Of a stretch of DNA of 64,000 bases, positions 51,047-60,153 are shown one piece after another. Source of the DNA: Flavobacteriaceae bacterium PS02336 (GTDB taxonomy: Bacteria > Bacteroidota > Bacteroidia > Flavobacteriales > Flavobacteriaceae). Both the position numbers and the translations under genes were made by a program. The number at the start of each line of letters is the position of its first letter. Position 1 is the stretch's first letter. The notes beneath the pieces are model-generated. The model had not been told where the DNA came from. It saw nothing but the letters and a program-made list of their open reading frames with translations, and did not search any database. The stretch is taken from the NCBI GenBank assembly GCA_029960065.1, contig JASCOF010000011.1:95150-159149 (forward strand), in the 5' to 3' direction.

Positions 51047-51079
51047 AAATACCCATGCATAATTTACGCATGGGTATTT
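51047..51079. terminator. Terminator at the end of the lanthipeptide cluster
   Basis: AAATACCCATGC (51047-51058) pairs with GCATGGGTATTT (51068-51079). It sits between convergent genes. The flanking T runs are short, so it could serve either direction. Confidence 0.7.
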
Positions 51080-51139
51080 GAAAATAATTTAACGGTTATG
51101 ATATTGAATCTTGTTTTTAGATAATTTTTCTAATAAATA

Positions 51140-52657
51140 CTACTTTTTAAATATTTTATTAAGAACTCCAAAAACACCACGTATAAAAGTTGCGCTTGTT
51201 ACAACTTTCAAAACCGATTTTCCGACAACGGTTGCAGTACTTGGTTCAGATTTCGAAGTTTTAGCGGGAGCTTCTTCTTCCTGTTGTGCAGCGGCTTCAG
51301 CCGCTTCAGTCAATTTTCTATTTAGAATTTCAAATGCGCTTTCTCGGTCAATTTCTTCTGCATATTTTTTAACCAATTTCGATTTACTATTTATTTCATC
51401 AATTTCAGATGCAGACAAAATATCCATTCGGCTTTGAGGAGCACGCATCATGGTCGCTACAAGGGGAGTAGGTACACCTTTTTCGTTAAGAGCAGTAACC
51501 AGTGCTTCGCCTATTCCTAAACTCGTTAACAATTCGTCTGTTTTGTAATATTTTGAAGTTGGGTAATTATCAGCAGTTTTTTTAATTGCTTGACGATCAT
51601 TAGCAGTAAAGGCTCTCAACGCATGCTGAATTTTTAACCCTAATTGAGCCAAAACACCGCTTGGAACATCCATAGGATTTTGAGTGACAAAATATACCCC
51701 GACACCTTTAGAACGAATCAACTTTACAATAGTTTCGATTTGCTCTAACAATGCTTTACTCGCTTCATTAAAAATTAAATGCGCTTCGTCAATAAAGATC
51801 ACCAATTCAGGCTGATCTGCATCTCCTTTTTCAGGCATTTTTTGGTAAATTTCTGCTAGAAGACTTAACATAAAAGTCGAAAACAGCTTTGGTTTATCTT
51901 GAATATCAGTCAAGCGGATGATATTAACGTAACCTTTTCCGTTTTCATCAATTCGCATTAAATCATCGGTTTCAAAAGACAATTCGCCAAAGAATAAGTC
52001 ACCGCCTTGTTGTTCTAATTCTATAATTTTTCGAAGAATAGTACCCGTAGTAGCAGTTGAAATTTTGCCATAACTTGCCGTAATTTCATCTTTACCTTCT
52101 TCAGTAATATAATTGATTACTTTCTTGATGTCTTTTAAATCAAGAAGTGGCATTTGTTTGTCGTCACAATATTTAAAGATAACCGCCACAACTCCAGTCT
52201 GAGTATCGTTTAGGTCTAATATTCGGGAAAATAAAACTGGCCCAAATTCAGAGACTGTAGCACGCAGACGAACTCCGTCTTGTTTAGATAAAGACATCAA
52301 TTCTACAGGAAATGCAGCTACATTATAAGGTATATTGATTTTAGCATGTCTTTCAGTAATAAAACCTTCTTCTTTTCCTTCTTTTGCGATACCGCTAAAA
52401 TCCCCTTTTATATCCATCATCAGAACTGGAATTCCTGCATTTGAAAGCTGTTCGGAAAACACTTGAATTGTTTTAGTTTTACCAGTTCCAGTTGCTCCAG
52501 CAATTAAACCATGGCGATTTAAAGTTTTTAATGGAATCTTGACATGAGCTTCTGCAAGTGCTTCACCATCAAGGATTGCGCCTCCAAGAATGATGCTGTC
52601 TCCCTTTGAAGAATACCCTGAATTTATGTCTGCAATAAAATTATCTTTTGTATTCAT
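51140..52657 (-). CDS. HerA-like ATPase, DUF853 family
   Basis: 505 residues. A RecA/FtsK-type P-loop ATPase: Walker A GATGTGKTKT near residue 55, Walker B LVIFIDEAHLIF near 290, and conserved KGVGVYFVTQNPMDVPSGVLAQLG. DUF853/HerA-like helicases are proposed to process DNA ends, but this stand-alone family is poorly characterised. An Ala/Glu-rich linker near residue 455 precedes a hydrophobic C-terminus. Monocistronic in appearance; convergent with the lanthipeptide cluster. Confidence 0.9.
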   Translation of the reverse strand: MNTKDNFIADINSGYSSKGDSIILGGAILDGEALAEAHVKIPLKTLNRHGLIAGATGTGKTKTIQVFSEQLSNAGIPVLMMDIKGDFSGIAKEGKEEGFITERHAKINIPYNVAAFPVELMSLSKQDGVRLRATVSEFGPVLFSRILDLNDTQTGVVAVIFKYCDDKQMPLLDLKDIKKVINYITEEGKDEITASYGKISTATTGTILRKIIELEQQGGDLFFGELSFETDDLMRIDENGKGYVNIIRLTDIQDKPKLFSTFMLSLLAEIYQKMPEKGDADQPELVIFIDEAHLIFNEASKALLEQIETIVKLIRSKGVGVYFVTQNPMDVPSGVLAQLGLKIQHALRAFTANDRQAIKKTADNYPTSKYYKTDELLTSLGIGEALVTALNEKGVPTPLVATMMRAPQSRMDILSASEIDEINSKSKLVKKYAEEIDRESAFEILNRKLTEAAEAAAQQEEEAPAKTSKSEPSTATVVGKSVLKVVTSATFIRGVFGVLNKIFKK

Positions 52658-53038
52658 GTTTTTATTTGTAATTTAGAGGGTTATATAAGTATAGCTCTGC
52701 TTTTAGGGTGTTTTTTATGTGTTTTTTTTAGTAAGAAAAAGCTTTTTTTGATTGAAAACTTAATAAAAAAAAAATTCGCAGCTTTTTAAGAAGATATCAA
52801 TGGAATCTTTGAATATTTACTAAAACGTTGTAATTTTTTTAATTATCGTCCCATTTTTTGTTTTATCCAAAAAATGATGCTGGCAATTTAATGAGATATT
52901 TTTTAAATTGAAGTTAAATTTCGATCAATAAAATTAAAAAAAGTTTTTTTATTTAAACTAAACGTATAAATTTGCTCCTCTACAAGTTAAATATAACTAA
53001 AAAATAAAAATTATTTAAAACTATTAAAATTAAAAAAA
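52658..53038. other. Divergent intergenic region with exbB promoter
   Basis: 381 very AT-rich bases. The element TAAATTTG at 52967-52974, an exact TAnnTTTG match, is followed by GCTCC and lies 65 bases before exbB; the -33 region is a T run at 52944-52950. An imperfect hairpin (ATTTTTTG / CCAAAAAAT) is near 52850. No gene is visible. Confidence 0.55.
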
Positions 53039-53863
53039 ATGGCAAACGTTAAAGTTAAAAAAGAGAGCACTTCAAATGGGGGAGGAATGATTACAGGGAT
53101 CATTATTGTAGCGTGTATCTTAGTTGGAATATTAATTTGGAAATTCGTGATGGGTTCTCCTGCTAACTTTGAAGGTGGAAATCCAGAAACAGGTCACCCA
53201 ATCAATACTCTAGGTATGGTATACAAAGGAGGTTTCATTGTGCCTGCATTATTAGGTATGTTCTTAATGGTTGTTGTTTTTTCTATTGAAAGATTTACAG
53301 TAATCAGCAAAGCTGCTGGAAAAGTTAACTTAGACAAGTTTATGACAAGCGTTCAAGGAAGTATTAAAGAAGGAAACATTGAAGCTGCTATCGCTGCATG
53401 TGATAAACAACAAGGTTCAGTTGCAAACGCAATTAAATCTGCTTTAATTAAATACCAAGACGTTAAAAAAGAAGGATTCAACAGCGAAGAAGCTTCAGAA
53501 GTAATCCACAAAGAAATTGAAGAGGCAACTTCATTAGAAATGCCAATGTTAGAGAAAAACATGACTATTATTTCTACTTTAGTATCTTTAGGTACATTAG
53601 GAGGATTATTAGGAACGGTATCTGGTATGATTAAAGCGTTTGGTGCGTTAGCTTCTGCTGGTACTCCTGACCAAGCTGCTCTTGCAACAGGTATCTCTGA
53701 GGCACTTATCAACACTGCTACAGGTATCTCTACTTCTGTATTAGCGATCATTTCTTACAACTTCTTTACTGCTAAAATTGACGATTTAACTTACTCTATT
53801 GATGAGGCTGGTACTACAATCGTGAATACTTACAGAAAATTCAGAGGAAGTTTAAGACAATAA
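53039..53863 (+). CDS. exbB: ExbB/TolQ/MotA-type proton channel protein
   Basis: 274 residues. Membrane spans are at about 15-37, about 62-82, about 175-197 and about 215-240. The conserved EMPMLEKNMTIISTLVSLGTLGGLLGTVSGMIKAF and GISEALINTATGIS are the ExbB/TolQ signature. With ExbD it turns the proton gradient into mechanical work for TonB. First gene of an exbB-exbD-exbD-tonB operon, preceded by a consensus promoter. The genes are spaced 18-44 bp, so all are likely co-transcribed. Confidence 0.94.
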   Translation: MANVKVKKESTSNGGGMITGIIIVACILVGILIWKFVMGSPANFEGGNPETGHPINTLGMVYKGGFIVPALLGMFLMVVVFSIERFTVISKAAGKVNLDKFMTSVQGSIKEGNIEAAIAACDKQQGSVANAIKSALIKYQDVKKEGFNSEEASEVIHKEIEEATSLEMPMLEKNMTIISTLVSLGTLGGLLGTVSGMIKAFGALASAGTPDQAALATGISEALINTATGISTSVLAIISYNFFTAKIDDLTYSIDEAGTTIVNTYRKFRGSLRQ

Positions 53864-53907
53864 TTAATTTTTGATATTTAATATCAAAAAAATAAAATAA
53901 AAAGATA

Positions 53908-54519
53908 ATGGCTAAAATAAAAATGAAAAAAAAGTCGACATCGACAGATATGACTGCGATGTGTGATGTTGCATTCCTTTTGCTAACGTTCTTTATTTTG
54001 ACCGCTACTGCTAAAGTGCCAGAAGCACTTCCTGTAGACATGCCTTCTTCTGTTGCTCAAACTAAATTGCCAGATACAGATTTGGCTATTATTACAATAG
54101 GAAAAGGAAAAGTGTTTTTTGACATCAAAGGTAGAGAGGTTCGTAAAAGAACTCTTGAAGGAATGGGTGCAAAATATGGTATCAACTTCTCAGAAGATGA
54201 TAAAACCAAATTTGCTCTTATGGATGATTTTGGTGTGCCAATTGCAGGTTTAAAGCAAATCATTGACATGAAAGCGGCGGACAGAACCAAAGCAGAACAG
54301 CCTGGAATTCCTTTAGATTCATTAGATAATCAATTAAAAGAATGGCTTCTAATTTCTAGAAGAGCTACAATTGATTTAGATGACAAAGAATTGCAGATTG
54401 CGATAAAAGGAGATGCTAAAGAAGAATATCCACAAATTAAAAAAATTATGGATATCTTACAAGATCAGAAAATCAATTCCTTTAACTTAGTTACAGGTAA
54501 GAGAGGGAGAGACTTTTAA
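53908..54519 (+). CDS. exbD: ExbD/TolR-type protein 1
   Basis: 203 residues. One transmembrane helix (about 16-36, AMCDVAFLLLTFFILTATA) carries the essential proton-carrying Asp of the ExbD family (Asp16 in the CDVAF context). The periplasmic domain ends in the TolR-like fold (YPQIKKIMDILQDQKINSFNLVT). It works in the ExbB pore. Two different ExbD proteins in one operon is normal in Bacteroidota. Confidence 0.93.
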   Translation: MAKIKMKKKSTSTDMTAMCDVAFLLLTFFILTATAKVPEALPVDMPSSVAQTKLPDTDLAIITIGKGKVFFDIKGREVRKRTLEGMGAKYGINFSEDDKTKFALMDDFGVPIAGLKQIIDMKAADRTKAEQPGIPLDSLDNQLKEWLLISRRATIDLDDKELQIAIKGDAKEEYPQIKKIMDILQDQKINSFNLVTGKRGRDF

Positions 54520-54537
54520 TTAAAAAAATACACTAAA

Positions 54538-55098
54538 ATGGCTGAATTAAATACTGGCGACGGCGGTGGTGGTAAAGGTGGTAAAGTAAGAAGCAAAAAA
54601 CAAAGCTCGAAAGTCGATTTAACGGCGATGGTAGATTTGGCATTCTTATTGATTACATTCTTTATGTTAACTACTTCGTTGTCAAAACCTCAATCGATGG
54701 ATTTGTCATTGCCGGATAAAGACGATGATCCAAATAAACCAAAAGTTGATACCAAAGTAGATGAAAATCGTACGATGACTGTAATGTTGGGTGACGATAA
54801 CAAAATGGTTTACTATATGGGTTTATTGGCTACTCCAAAAGTAGGGCCTAAAGACATTGCATATGGTAAAGATGGTATTCGTAGAGAATTGTTAAAACAA
54901 AAGAAAAATGTTTTAGCTTACTCTGCTGCTTTAGGGAAACCTAAAAATGGTATCATTGTGATCATTAAACCAACTAAAAAATCAAATTACCGCAATTTGG
55001 TTGATATTTTAGATGAGATGGCAATTACAGGAGTAGATACATATGCTATTGTTCCTGAATTTTCACCAGAGGAAACGAAATTAATAGATAAACAATAA
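54538..55098 (+). CDS. exbD: ExbD/TolR-type protein 2
   Basis: 186 residues. A Gly/Lys-rich cytoplasmic N-terminus (DGGGGKGGKVRSKK) precedes the helix AMVDLAFLLITFFMLTTSL with the conserved Asp. The periplasmic region has IIVIIKPTKKSNYRNLVDILDEM. Nineteen bases after the first exbD. It may replace or pair with ExbD1 in the ExbB pore. Confidence 0.93.
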   Translation: MAELNTGDGGGGKGGKVRSKKQSSKVDLTAMVDLAFLLITFFMLTTSLSKPQSMDLSLPDKDDDPNKPKVDTKVDENRTMTVMLGDDNKMVYYMGLLATPKVGPKDIAYGKDGIRRELLKQKKNVLAYSAALGKPKNGIIVIIKPTKKSNYRNLVDILDEMAITGVDTYAIVPEFSPEETKLIDKQ

Positions 55099-55136
55099 GA
55101 GCAATCTTATTCTTATCAAATTAAAAATCAAGAGAT

Positions 55137-55940
55137 ATGAAATTAGATATTATAAAAAATCAGTGGCTTGATATCGTATTCGAAGGACGTAATAAGATAT
55201 ATGGAGCATACGAGCTGAGAAAATCGAACGGAAAAACAACTGTGAAAGCACTTGTAATCGGTTCACTTATTTTTAGCTTTGCTGTTGCTGCACCTCTTAT
55301 TGCAAGTTTCTTACCTGATTCTAAAGAAGAAGAAGTGAACAACGATATTAAGATTGCGACGGTAAAGTTACCTCCAAAGAAAAAAGAGGAAATTAAACCA
55401 AATCAACCACCACCACCGCCACCACCACCAAAAGTGGATCAGGTAAAATTCGTTAAACCTGTAGTTGCAAAGGCTGAAGAAGTAACAGAAGATCCACCAA
55501 AAATTGTGGATTTGAAAGACAAAAAAGTTGGTGCAGAAACTATCAAAGGAGATCCAGATGCAGTTTTAACTGTTGATGAGCCAGTTGGTAAAGGACCAGT
55601 TTCAGAGGTTGTACAAGAAGATAACACTGTATATAACACAGCAGGTATCGAAGTAAAACCAGATTTTCCAGGAGGAATTGAGAAATTCTACAAATTCGTA
55701 GGAAACAATTACAAAACTCCAGAGGAAGAAGGTTTAAAAGGTAAAGTTTACGTTACGTTTGTAGTTGAAAAAGACGGTTCATTAACCGACATTAAAGTTT
55801 TAAGGGATATCGGTTACGGTACAGGAGCAGAAGCAATTCGTGTTCTTAAAAAATGTCCGAAATGGACTCCTGGCGAGCAAAATGGTAAAAAAGTTAGGGT
55901 ATTATACTCTCTTCCTATTACTATTCAATCTGCAGAATAA
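55137..55940 (+). CDS. tonB: TonB energy transducer
   Basis: 267 residues. A short cytoplasmic part contains the Bacteroidota-type YGAYELRKSNGKT, followed by a transmembrane segment about 38-60. A proline-rich linker (eight consecutive Pro near residue 86) comes next, and the C-terminal TonB domain (about 180-265) holds the conserved FPGGIEKF, YVTFVVEKDGSLTDIKVL and CPKWTPGEQNGKKVRV motifs. It links the ExbBD motor to outer membrane TonB-dependent transporters such as SusC. Its stop overlaps the next gene's start by one base. Confidence 0.94.
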   Translation: MKLDIIKNQWLDIVFEGRNKIYGAYELRKSNGKTTVKALVIGSLIFSFAVAAPLIASFLPDSKEEEVNNDIKIATVKLPPKKKEEIKPNQPPPPPPPPKVDQVKFVKPVVAKAEEVTEDPPKIVDLKDKKVGAETIKGDPDAVLTVDEPVGKGPVSEVVQEDNTVYNTAGIEVKPDFPGGIEKFYKFVGNNYKTPEEEGLKGKVYVTFVVEKDGSLTDIKVLRDIGYGTGAEAIRVLKKCPKWTPGEQNGKKVRVLYSLPITIQSAE

Positions 55941-56167
55941 TGTTAAAAGATATACTTAATAATATTCAGAAGAAATCGCTCAAAGAGCGATTTCTTCTTG
56001 TTTTAGGAATACTGTTTTTTTTAATTTATCTTGTACTCGGTTTAATGATCATGTTTTGGGAAAAGCTCCCGCTAAATATGGAATGGAAATATAGATATGC
56101 TTTTGGTGGATTACTGATTGTGTATGCAGGAATACGATTTTTAAGATTAATTAATTCAAAGGAATAA
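55940..56167 (+). CDS. Small two-span membrane protein
   Basis: 75 residues. Hydrophobic helices at about 19-38 and about 49-64, with a basic N-terminus (NNIQKKSLKERF). I do not recognise a family. It overlaps the tonB stop by one base and is followed after five bases by the PstS-like gene, so it is translated as part of the exb-tonB operon. Perhaps an accessory of the motor complex. Confidence 0.7.
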   Translation: MLKDILNNIQKKSLKERFLLVLGILFFLIYLVLGLMIMFWEKLPLNMEWKYRYAFGGLLIVYAGIRFLRLINSKE

Positions 56168-56172
56168 TAATT

Positions 56173-57096
56173 ATGTTGAAATATAGTAAGGCTTTAGGTT
56201 TGATAATTTTTGTCTTTTTGTTTGCCATGTGCAACCAAAAAAGCAAAAATGAAGCTGAAAAAGAAACCATTTTAAAAGGTTCGCTTGATATTGCGGTTGA
56301 TGAAACAGTAAAGCAAATTGTAGATGATCAAGTTGCTGTTTTTGAAGGGACTTACTATGAAGCAAAAATTAATGTTAAATCTAAGTCGGAAGCTGAAGTG
56401 ATAAATGATTTATTAAATCAAAAAGCGAAAGTGGCTATAACAACAAGAGATTTAACGCAAGAAGAAAAAGCGCGTTTTGATAAAAACAAGATTAATCCTC
56501 GTGTAACTCCTTTTGCTCATGATGCTATTGCATTTATTTCAAGTAAGAACAATAATGATACACTAATTGCGTTGAAAAGTGTAATCGATTTTCTTCAAGG
56601 GAAAGCGGATCCTAAAATTAAAGGGTTGGTTTTTGATAATCCTAACTCAAGTACAGTTCGTTACATTAAAGAATTGGCAAAAATTAATGAGGTTCCGAAG
56701 TCTGGAGTTTTCTCTTTTAAAACAAATAATGAAGTAATTAAATTTGTTTCTGAGAATGAAGGAATGATTGGTGTTATAGGTATTAATTGGATTCTGCAGC
56801 CAACGCCAGACATGGCAGAGACAGTAAAGAAAGTTAATGTTTTGTACGTAAAAGGTCTAAACAATGATGAGTATTACAGTCCTACTCAAAATGATCTTGA
56901 AATAGAGAAATATCCATTGGCACGCGATTTGTATATTATTAATTGTCAAGGTTATACTGGGCTTGGAATGGGGTTCGCTTCATTCATCGCTGGAGATATA
57001 GGCCAGCGTATAGTTTTAAAATCGGGGTTACTTCCGTATAAAACTCCCGGACGTAAGCTTAAAATTAGAAGTGAAATTATAAAAGATAAAGAATAA
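56173..57096 (+). CDS. PstS-like substrate-binding lipoprotein
   Basis: 307 residues. Lipoprotein signal with lipobox FAMC (Cys16). The body matches the phosphate-binding (PstS-type, PBP_like) fold: GSLDIAVDETVKQIVDDQ, then a VAITTRDLTQEEKARF segment and DAIAFISSKNN. There are no pst transport genes next to it. In Bacteroidota such proteins often lie beside exb-tonB genes, so it may sense or pass a ligand to the TonB system rather than serve an ABC importer. The ligand is uncertain. Confidence 0.8.
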   Translation: MLKYSKALGLIIFVFLFAMCNQKSKNEAEKETILKGSLDIAVDETVKQIVDDQVAVFEGTYYEAKINVKSKSEAEVINDLLNQKAKVAITTRDLTQEEKARFDKNKINPRVTPFAHDAIAFISSKNNNDTLIALKSVIDFLQGKADPKIKGLVFDNPNSSTVRYIKELAKINEVPKSGVFSFKTNNEVIKFVSENEGMIGVIGINWILQPTPDMAETVKKVNVLYVKGLNNDEYYSPTQNDLEIEKYPLARDLYIINCQGYTGLGMGFASFIAGDIGQRIVLKSGLLPYKTPGRKLKIRSEIIKDKE

Positions 57097-57112
57097 ATTA
57101 ATTACAATAAAG

Positions 57113-58780
57113 ATGAATAAATTTAAAATTTTTAGTCTTGCTTTAATTGCTTCGGCTACCGCAGCAAAGGCGCAAGACATCAATGAAGCAAAAAAAGCGA
57201 TTGATGCAGAGCAATTTGATAAAGCAAAAGGCATCCTTAAATCAATTATTAAATCTAAACCATCTGATGGTGAAGCAAATTTTGTTTTAGGTAACGTTTA
57301 TTTGAATCAATCTGTAGTAGATTCTGCGAAAATCTATTATAACAATGGCTTACAGGCTTCAGATAAAAAGAACTTAAGCTATATTGGTTTAGGACAACTG
57401 GATTTAGATGCTAAAAATGCGGCAGCGGCCCAAGCTAATTTTGCTTTGGCAACTAAAGACATGAGAAAAAAGGATGTAAATGAGTTTATTTATATTGCAA
57501 GAGCATATATGAATTCTGATAATCCAGATTATAAAAGCGCTGTTGATGTTTTAAAGCGTGCTTTATTAGTTGATCCTCAAAATGCTCAAGCTTTGTTGGC
57601 TATCGGTGATGCATATTATGGATCAAACAATCAAAATGATGCTTACAAAGCATACCGTGATGCATTTACTGCTGACAATACTTTGTTAAGAGCAAAAATG
57701 CAATTAGGTGTTTTGTTAAAAGGTGCTAAATCTTATGATGAAGCAATTAAATCATTCAATGAAGTAATTGCTTTAAATGCTAATTATGGACCAGTTTACA
57801 GAGAACTTGCTGAAACTTATTACAAATGGGCTAGAAACAAGCCTTCTACTGCTAAAGTGAACTTGCAAAATGCAATTACAAACTATGAGAAATATTTGAC
57901 TTTAACAGATTATTCTTTAGATTCAAAAATGCGTCATGCAGATTTCTTAATCTTAGTTAAGGATTACAAACAGTTAGAAACTGTGGCAAACAAAATGATT
58001 GCAGAAGATAAAGTTAATCCTAGAATTTTCAGATATTTAGGATATGCTGCTTACGAAAACGGAAATGTTGACGTTGCAATTAAATCTATTGAAGATTTTA
58101 TTAAAGCTCCAGGAAATAAAGTAATTGGTAGAGATTACTACTACTTAGGCCTAGCTAAAATTAAAAAAGGAACTGCTGCAGATGGTACAATAGATCAAGC
58201 TGCTTTTGATGCAGGTCTGGCTGATATCAAAAAAGCAATCGAATTAGAGCCATTAGTAGTAGAAGAATTCGCTGATTTTGGAAAAGAATTGTTTGGTAAG
58301 AAACAATATACGCAAGCAGCATCAATCTTTGAACTTGGTGCAAACAATAAAGAATCTAAAAATTATTTAGATGATGCTGTATATTATGGAATTTCTGTTT
58401 ACTACGGTAATGCTGGTAAACCTGCTGAAAGCCGTGATAAAGCTGCTTTAGAAAATGCAAATGCAACTTTTGATAAAGTTCTTGAGGCATCTCCATCATA
58501 TGACGAAGCTTACTTATACAAAGGAAGAATTAACAGTGCATTGGATAAAGATGACATGATCATTAAAAACTACGAAGAGTATGTAACTAAAATAACGGCT
58601 AAAGGAGCAGAAGAGTTAGCAAAACCTGCAACAACTAAAAAAGTTATTGAAGCTTACAATGCAATTGGGGCTGCTTATGCTAATACAGATAAAGCTAAAG
58701 CTGTTGAATATTTCAATAAAACTTTAGTTTTAGATCCAGCAAATACATATGCTGCACAGTCTATTAAATCTTTAAAATAG
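57113..58780 (+). CDS. Secreted tetratricopeptide repeat protein
   Basis: 555 residues with a signal peptide (about 1-20, ending AKAQ). Most of the length is TPR-like helix pairs (for example VLGNVYLNQSVVDSAKIYYNNGL, ALLAIGDAYYGSNNQNDAYKAYRDA, and the last one with AIGAAYANTDKAKAVEYFNKTL). Probably a periplasmic scaffold acting with the exb-tonB products, 16 bases upstream. Rich in Ala and Lys. A terminator follows. Confidence 0.87.
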   Translation: MNKFKIFSLALIASATAAKAQDINEAKKAIDAEQFDKAKGILKSIIKSKPSDGEANFVLGNVYLNQSVVDSAKIYYNNGLQASDKKNLSYIGLGQLDLDAKNAAAAQANFALATKDMRKKDVNEFIYIARAYMNSDNPDYKSAVDVLKRALLVDPQNAQALLAIGDAYYGSNNQNDAYKAYRDAFTADNTLLRAKMQLGVLLKGAKSYDEAIKSFNEVIALNANYGPVYRELAETYYKWARNKPSTAKVNLQNAITNYEKYLTLTDYSLDSKMRHADFLILVKDYKQLETVANKMIAEDKVNPRIFRYLGYAAYENGNVDVAIKSIEDFIKAPGNKVIGRDYYYLGLAKIKKGTAADGTIDQAAFDAGLADIKKAIELEPLVVEEFADFGKELFGKKQYTQAASIFELGANNKESKNYLDDAVYYGISVYYGNAGKPAESRDKAALENANATFDKVLEASPSYDEAYLYKGRINSALDKDDMIIKNYEEYVTKITAKGAEELAKPATTKKVIEAYNAIGAAYANTDKAKAVEYFNKTLVLDPANTYAAQSIKSLK

Positions 58781-58800
58781 TATAGATTTTTAAAATAAAT

Positions 58801-58837
58801 AAAAAACCGATAGTTCAATAAGCTATCGGTTTTTTTT
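58801..58837 (+). terminator. Terminator of the exb-tonB operon
   Basis: AAAAAACCGATAG pairs with CTATCGGTTTTTT across a nine-base loop and ends in eight T. It lies 20 bases after the TPR gene. Confidence 0.88.
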
Positions 58838-58863
58838 GTTCCGTATATTATTGACTATCTTTG
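58836..58863 (+). promoter_or_regulatory. queE promoter
   Basis: TTG at 58836-58838, a 17-nt spacer, TATCTTTG at 58856-58863 followed by GCAC. An exact TAnnTTTG match 17 bases before the start codon. It partly overlaps the upstream terminator T run. Confidence 0.6.
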
Positions 58864-58880
58864 CACTTTAAAATAATATA

Positions 58881-59513
58881 ATGTTATCAAAAGAAATACA
58901 ATTAGAAGTAAATAAAGGAGCTATGCTTCCTTTGATGGAAGAATTTTATACCATTCAAGGTGAGGGTTCGCATACAGGAAGAGCTGCTTATTTTATTAGA
59001 ATTGGAGGATGTGATGTTGGATGTCATTGGTGTGATGTGAAAGAAAGCTGGAACGCAGAACTTCACCCGCCAACAAGTATTGATTTAATTGTAGAAAATG
59101 CGGCTAAATATGCTGATACAGTTGTTGTTACAGGAGGAGAACCTTTGTCTTGGGATATGACACTTTTAACAAATCGACTAAAAGAGAAAGATTTGAAAGT
59201 TCATATTGAAACTTCTGGAGCCTTTGAATTGTCAGGAACTTGGGACTGGATCTGCCTTTCTCCAAAAAAGAATAAACTGCCAACAAAAACAGTTTACGAT
59301 AATGCGCATGAGTTAAAAGTCATTATTTATAATAAGCACGATTTTATTTTTGCAGAAGAACAGGCAGAATTGGTTAATGATAATGCAATTTTGTTTCTTC
59401 AGCCGGAGTGGAGTAAAAAAGAAGAGATGACTCCTCTTATTGTTGATTATGTTATGAATAATCCGAAGTGGAGAGTTTCATTACAAACACATAAATATTT
59501 GAATATTCCTTAA
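58881..59513 (+). CDS. queE: 7-carboxy-7-deazaguanine synthase
   Basis: 210 residues. A radical SAM enzyme making the deazaguanine core of queuosine from CPH4. The cluster motif is Cys44-x3-Cys48-x2-Cys51 (CDVGCHWCD), with GEGSHTGRAAYFIRIGGC before it and VVTGGEPLSWD as the SAM-binding region. Length normal. Belongs to the same modification pathway as queA at 20.8 kb. Confidence 0.94.
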   Translation: MLSKEIQLEVNKGAMLPLMEEFYTIQGEGSHTGRAAYFIRIGGCDVGCHWCDVKESWNAELHPPTSIDLIVENAAKYADTVVVTGGEPLSWDMTLLTNRLKEKDLKVHIETSGAFELSGTWDWICLSPKKNKLPTKTVYDNAHELKVIIYNKHDFIFAEEQAELVNDNAILFLQPEWSKKEEMTPLIVDYVMNNPKWRVSLQTHKYLNIP

Positions 59514-59517
59514 ATAG

Positions 59518-59546
59518 AAAATCTCTTCCAACGAAGAGATTTTTTT
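59518..59546 (+). terminator. Terminator after queE
   Basis: AAAATCTCTTC pairs with GAAGAGATTTT across CAAC and ends in a T run. Confidence 0.85.
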
Positions 59547-59588
59547 GTATGTAAGGAAGGGACTTTTTTAAAGAATGCACATTTTGGT

Positions 59589-60134
59589 TTATTCCCAGTT
59601 TTTATATTTTTTTAAAGTAGTAATATGTGCTAAATGATGATTTCCATGCCAAGCATATGAACTGATAATTTTTTTGATTTTATTTTCTGAATTATCCGAA
59701 GGATGTACAAAAGTCTTTTCTAAATCAGATTCAGATAAATTTCTCATAATATAACCCAATCTAAAATGAAGACCTTTCAATAAATCCAGAGTAGGTTGGA
59801 TGGGCATTGTTAAATTGTCATTCAATTCACACCAAAGAATCTCATCATAGGCTTTAATTACAGGATTATTTTCGGTCAGTGCCCATTTAATTCTGATGTA
59901 ACAATTCATATGACTTTCAGCACAATGATGAATTACTTGTCTTACTGTCCATCCTTCAGGACGATATGAAGTGTCTAATTGTTCCTCATTTAAACGAATT
60001 ACTTCTTTTTCTAATCTCGTTGGGAAGGTTTCGATTTCTTCAATTTTTTCAGAAAGATATTCAGAGGAGTAATGTTCTGGAGCGATAAATTTTCCAATTG
60101 GATATTTTAATTTTTCTAAATCTAATTCTTTCAT
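59589..60134 (-). CDS. DinB/YfiT-type metal-dependent transferase
   Basis: 181 residues. A four-helix DinB-superfamily protein close to Bacillus YfiT: YPIGKFIAPEHYS at the start, YRPEGWTVRQVIHHCAESHMN (metal His) and WHGNHHLAHITTL at the end (two more His). Bacteroidota relatives are annotated as bacillithiol S-transferases. Metal-binding residues appear complete. The substrate is inferred from the family. Same strand as the methyltransferase gene 19 bases upstream, likely one operon. Confidence 0.88.
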   Translation of the reverse strand: MKELDLEKLKYPIGKFIAPEHYSSEYLSEKIEEIETFPTRLEKEVIRLNEEQLDTSYRPEGWTVRQVIHHCAESHMNCYIRIKWALTENNPVIKAYDEILWCELNDNLTMPIQPTLDLLKGLHFRLGYIMRNLSESDLEKTFVHPSDNSENKIKKIISSYAWHGNHHLAHITTLKKYKNWE

Positions 60135-60153
60135 AAGTTTAAAGTGGTTTTGT

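Noticed and set aside
53353..53751. 132-residue minus-strand frame
   Set aside because: Exact antisense of the exbB coding region; produced by codon bias.
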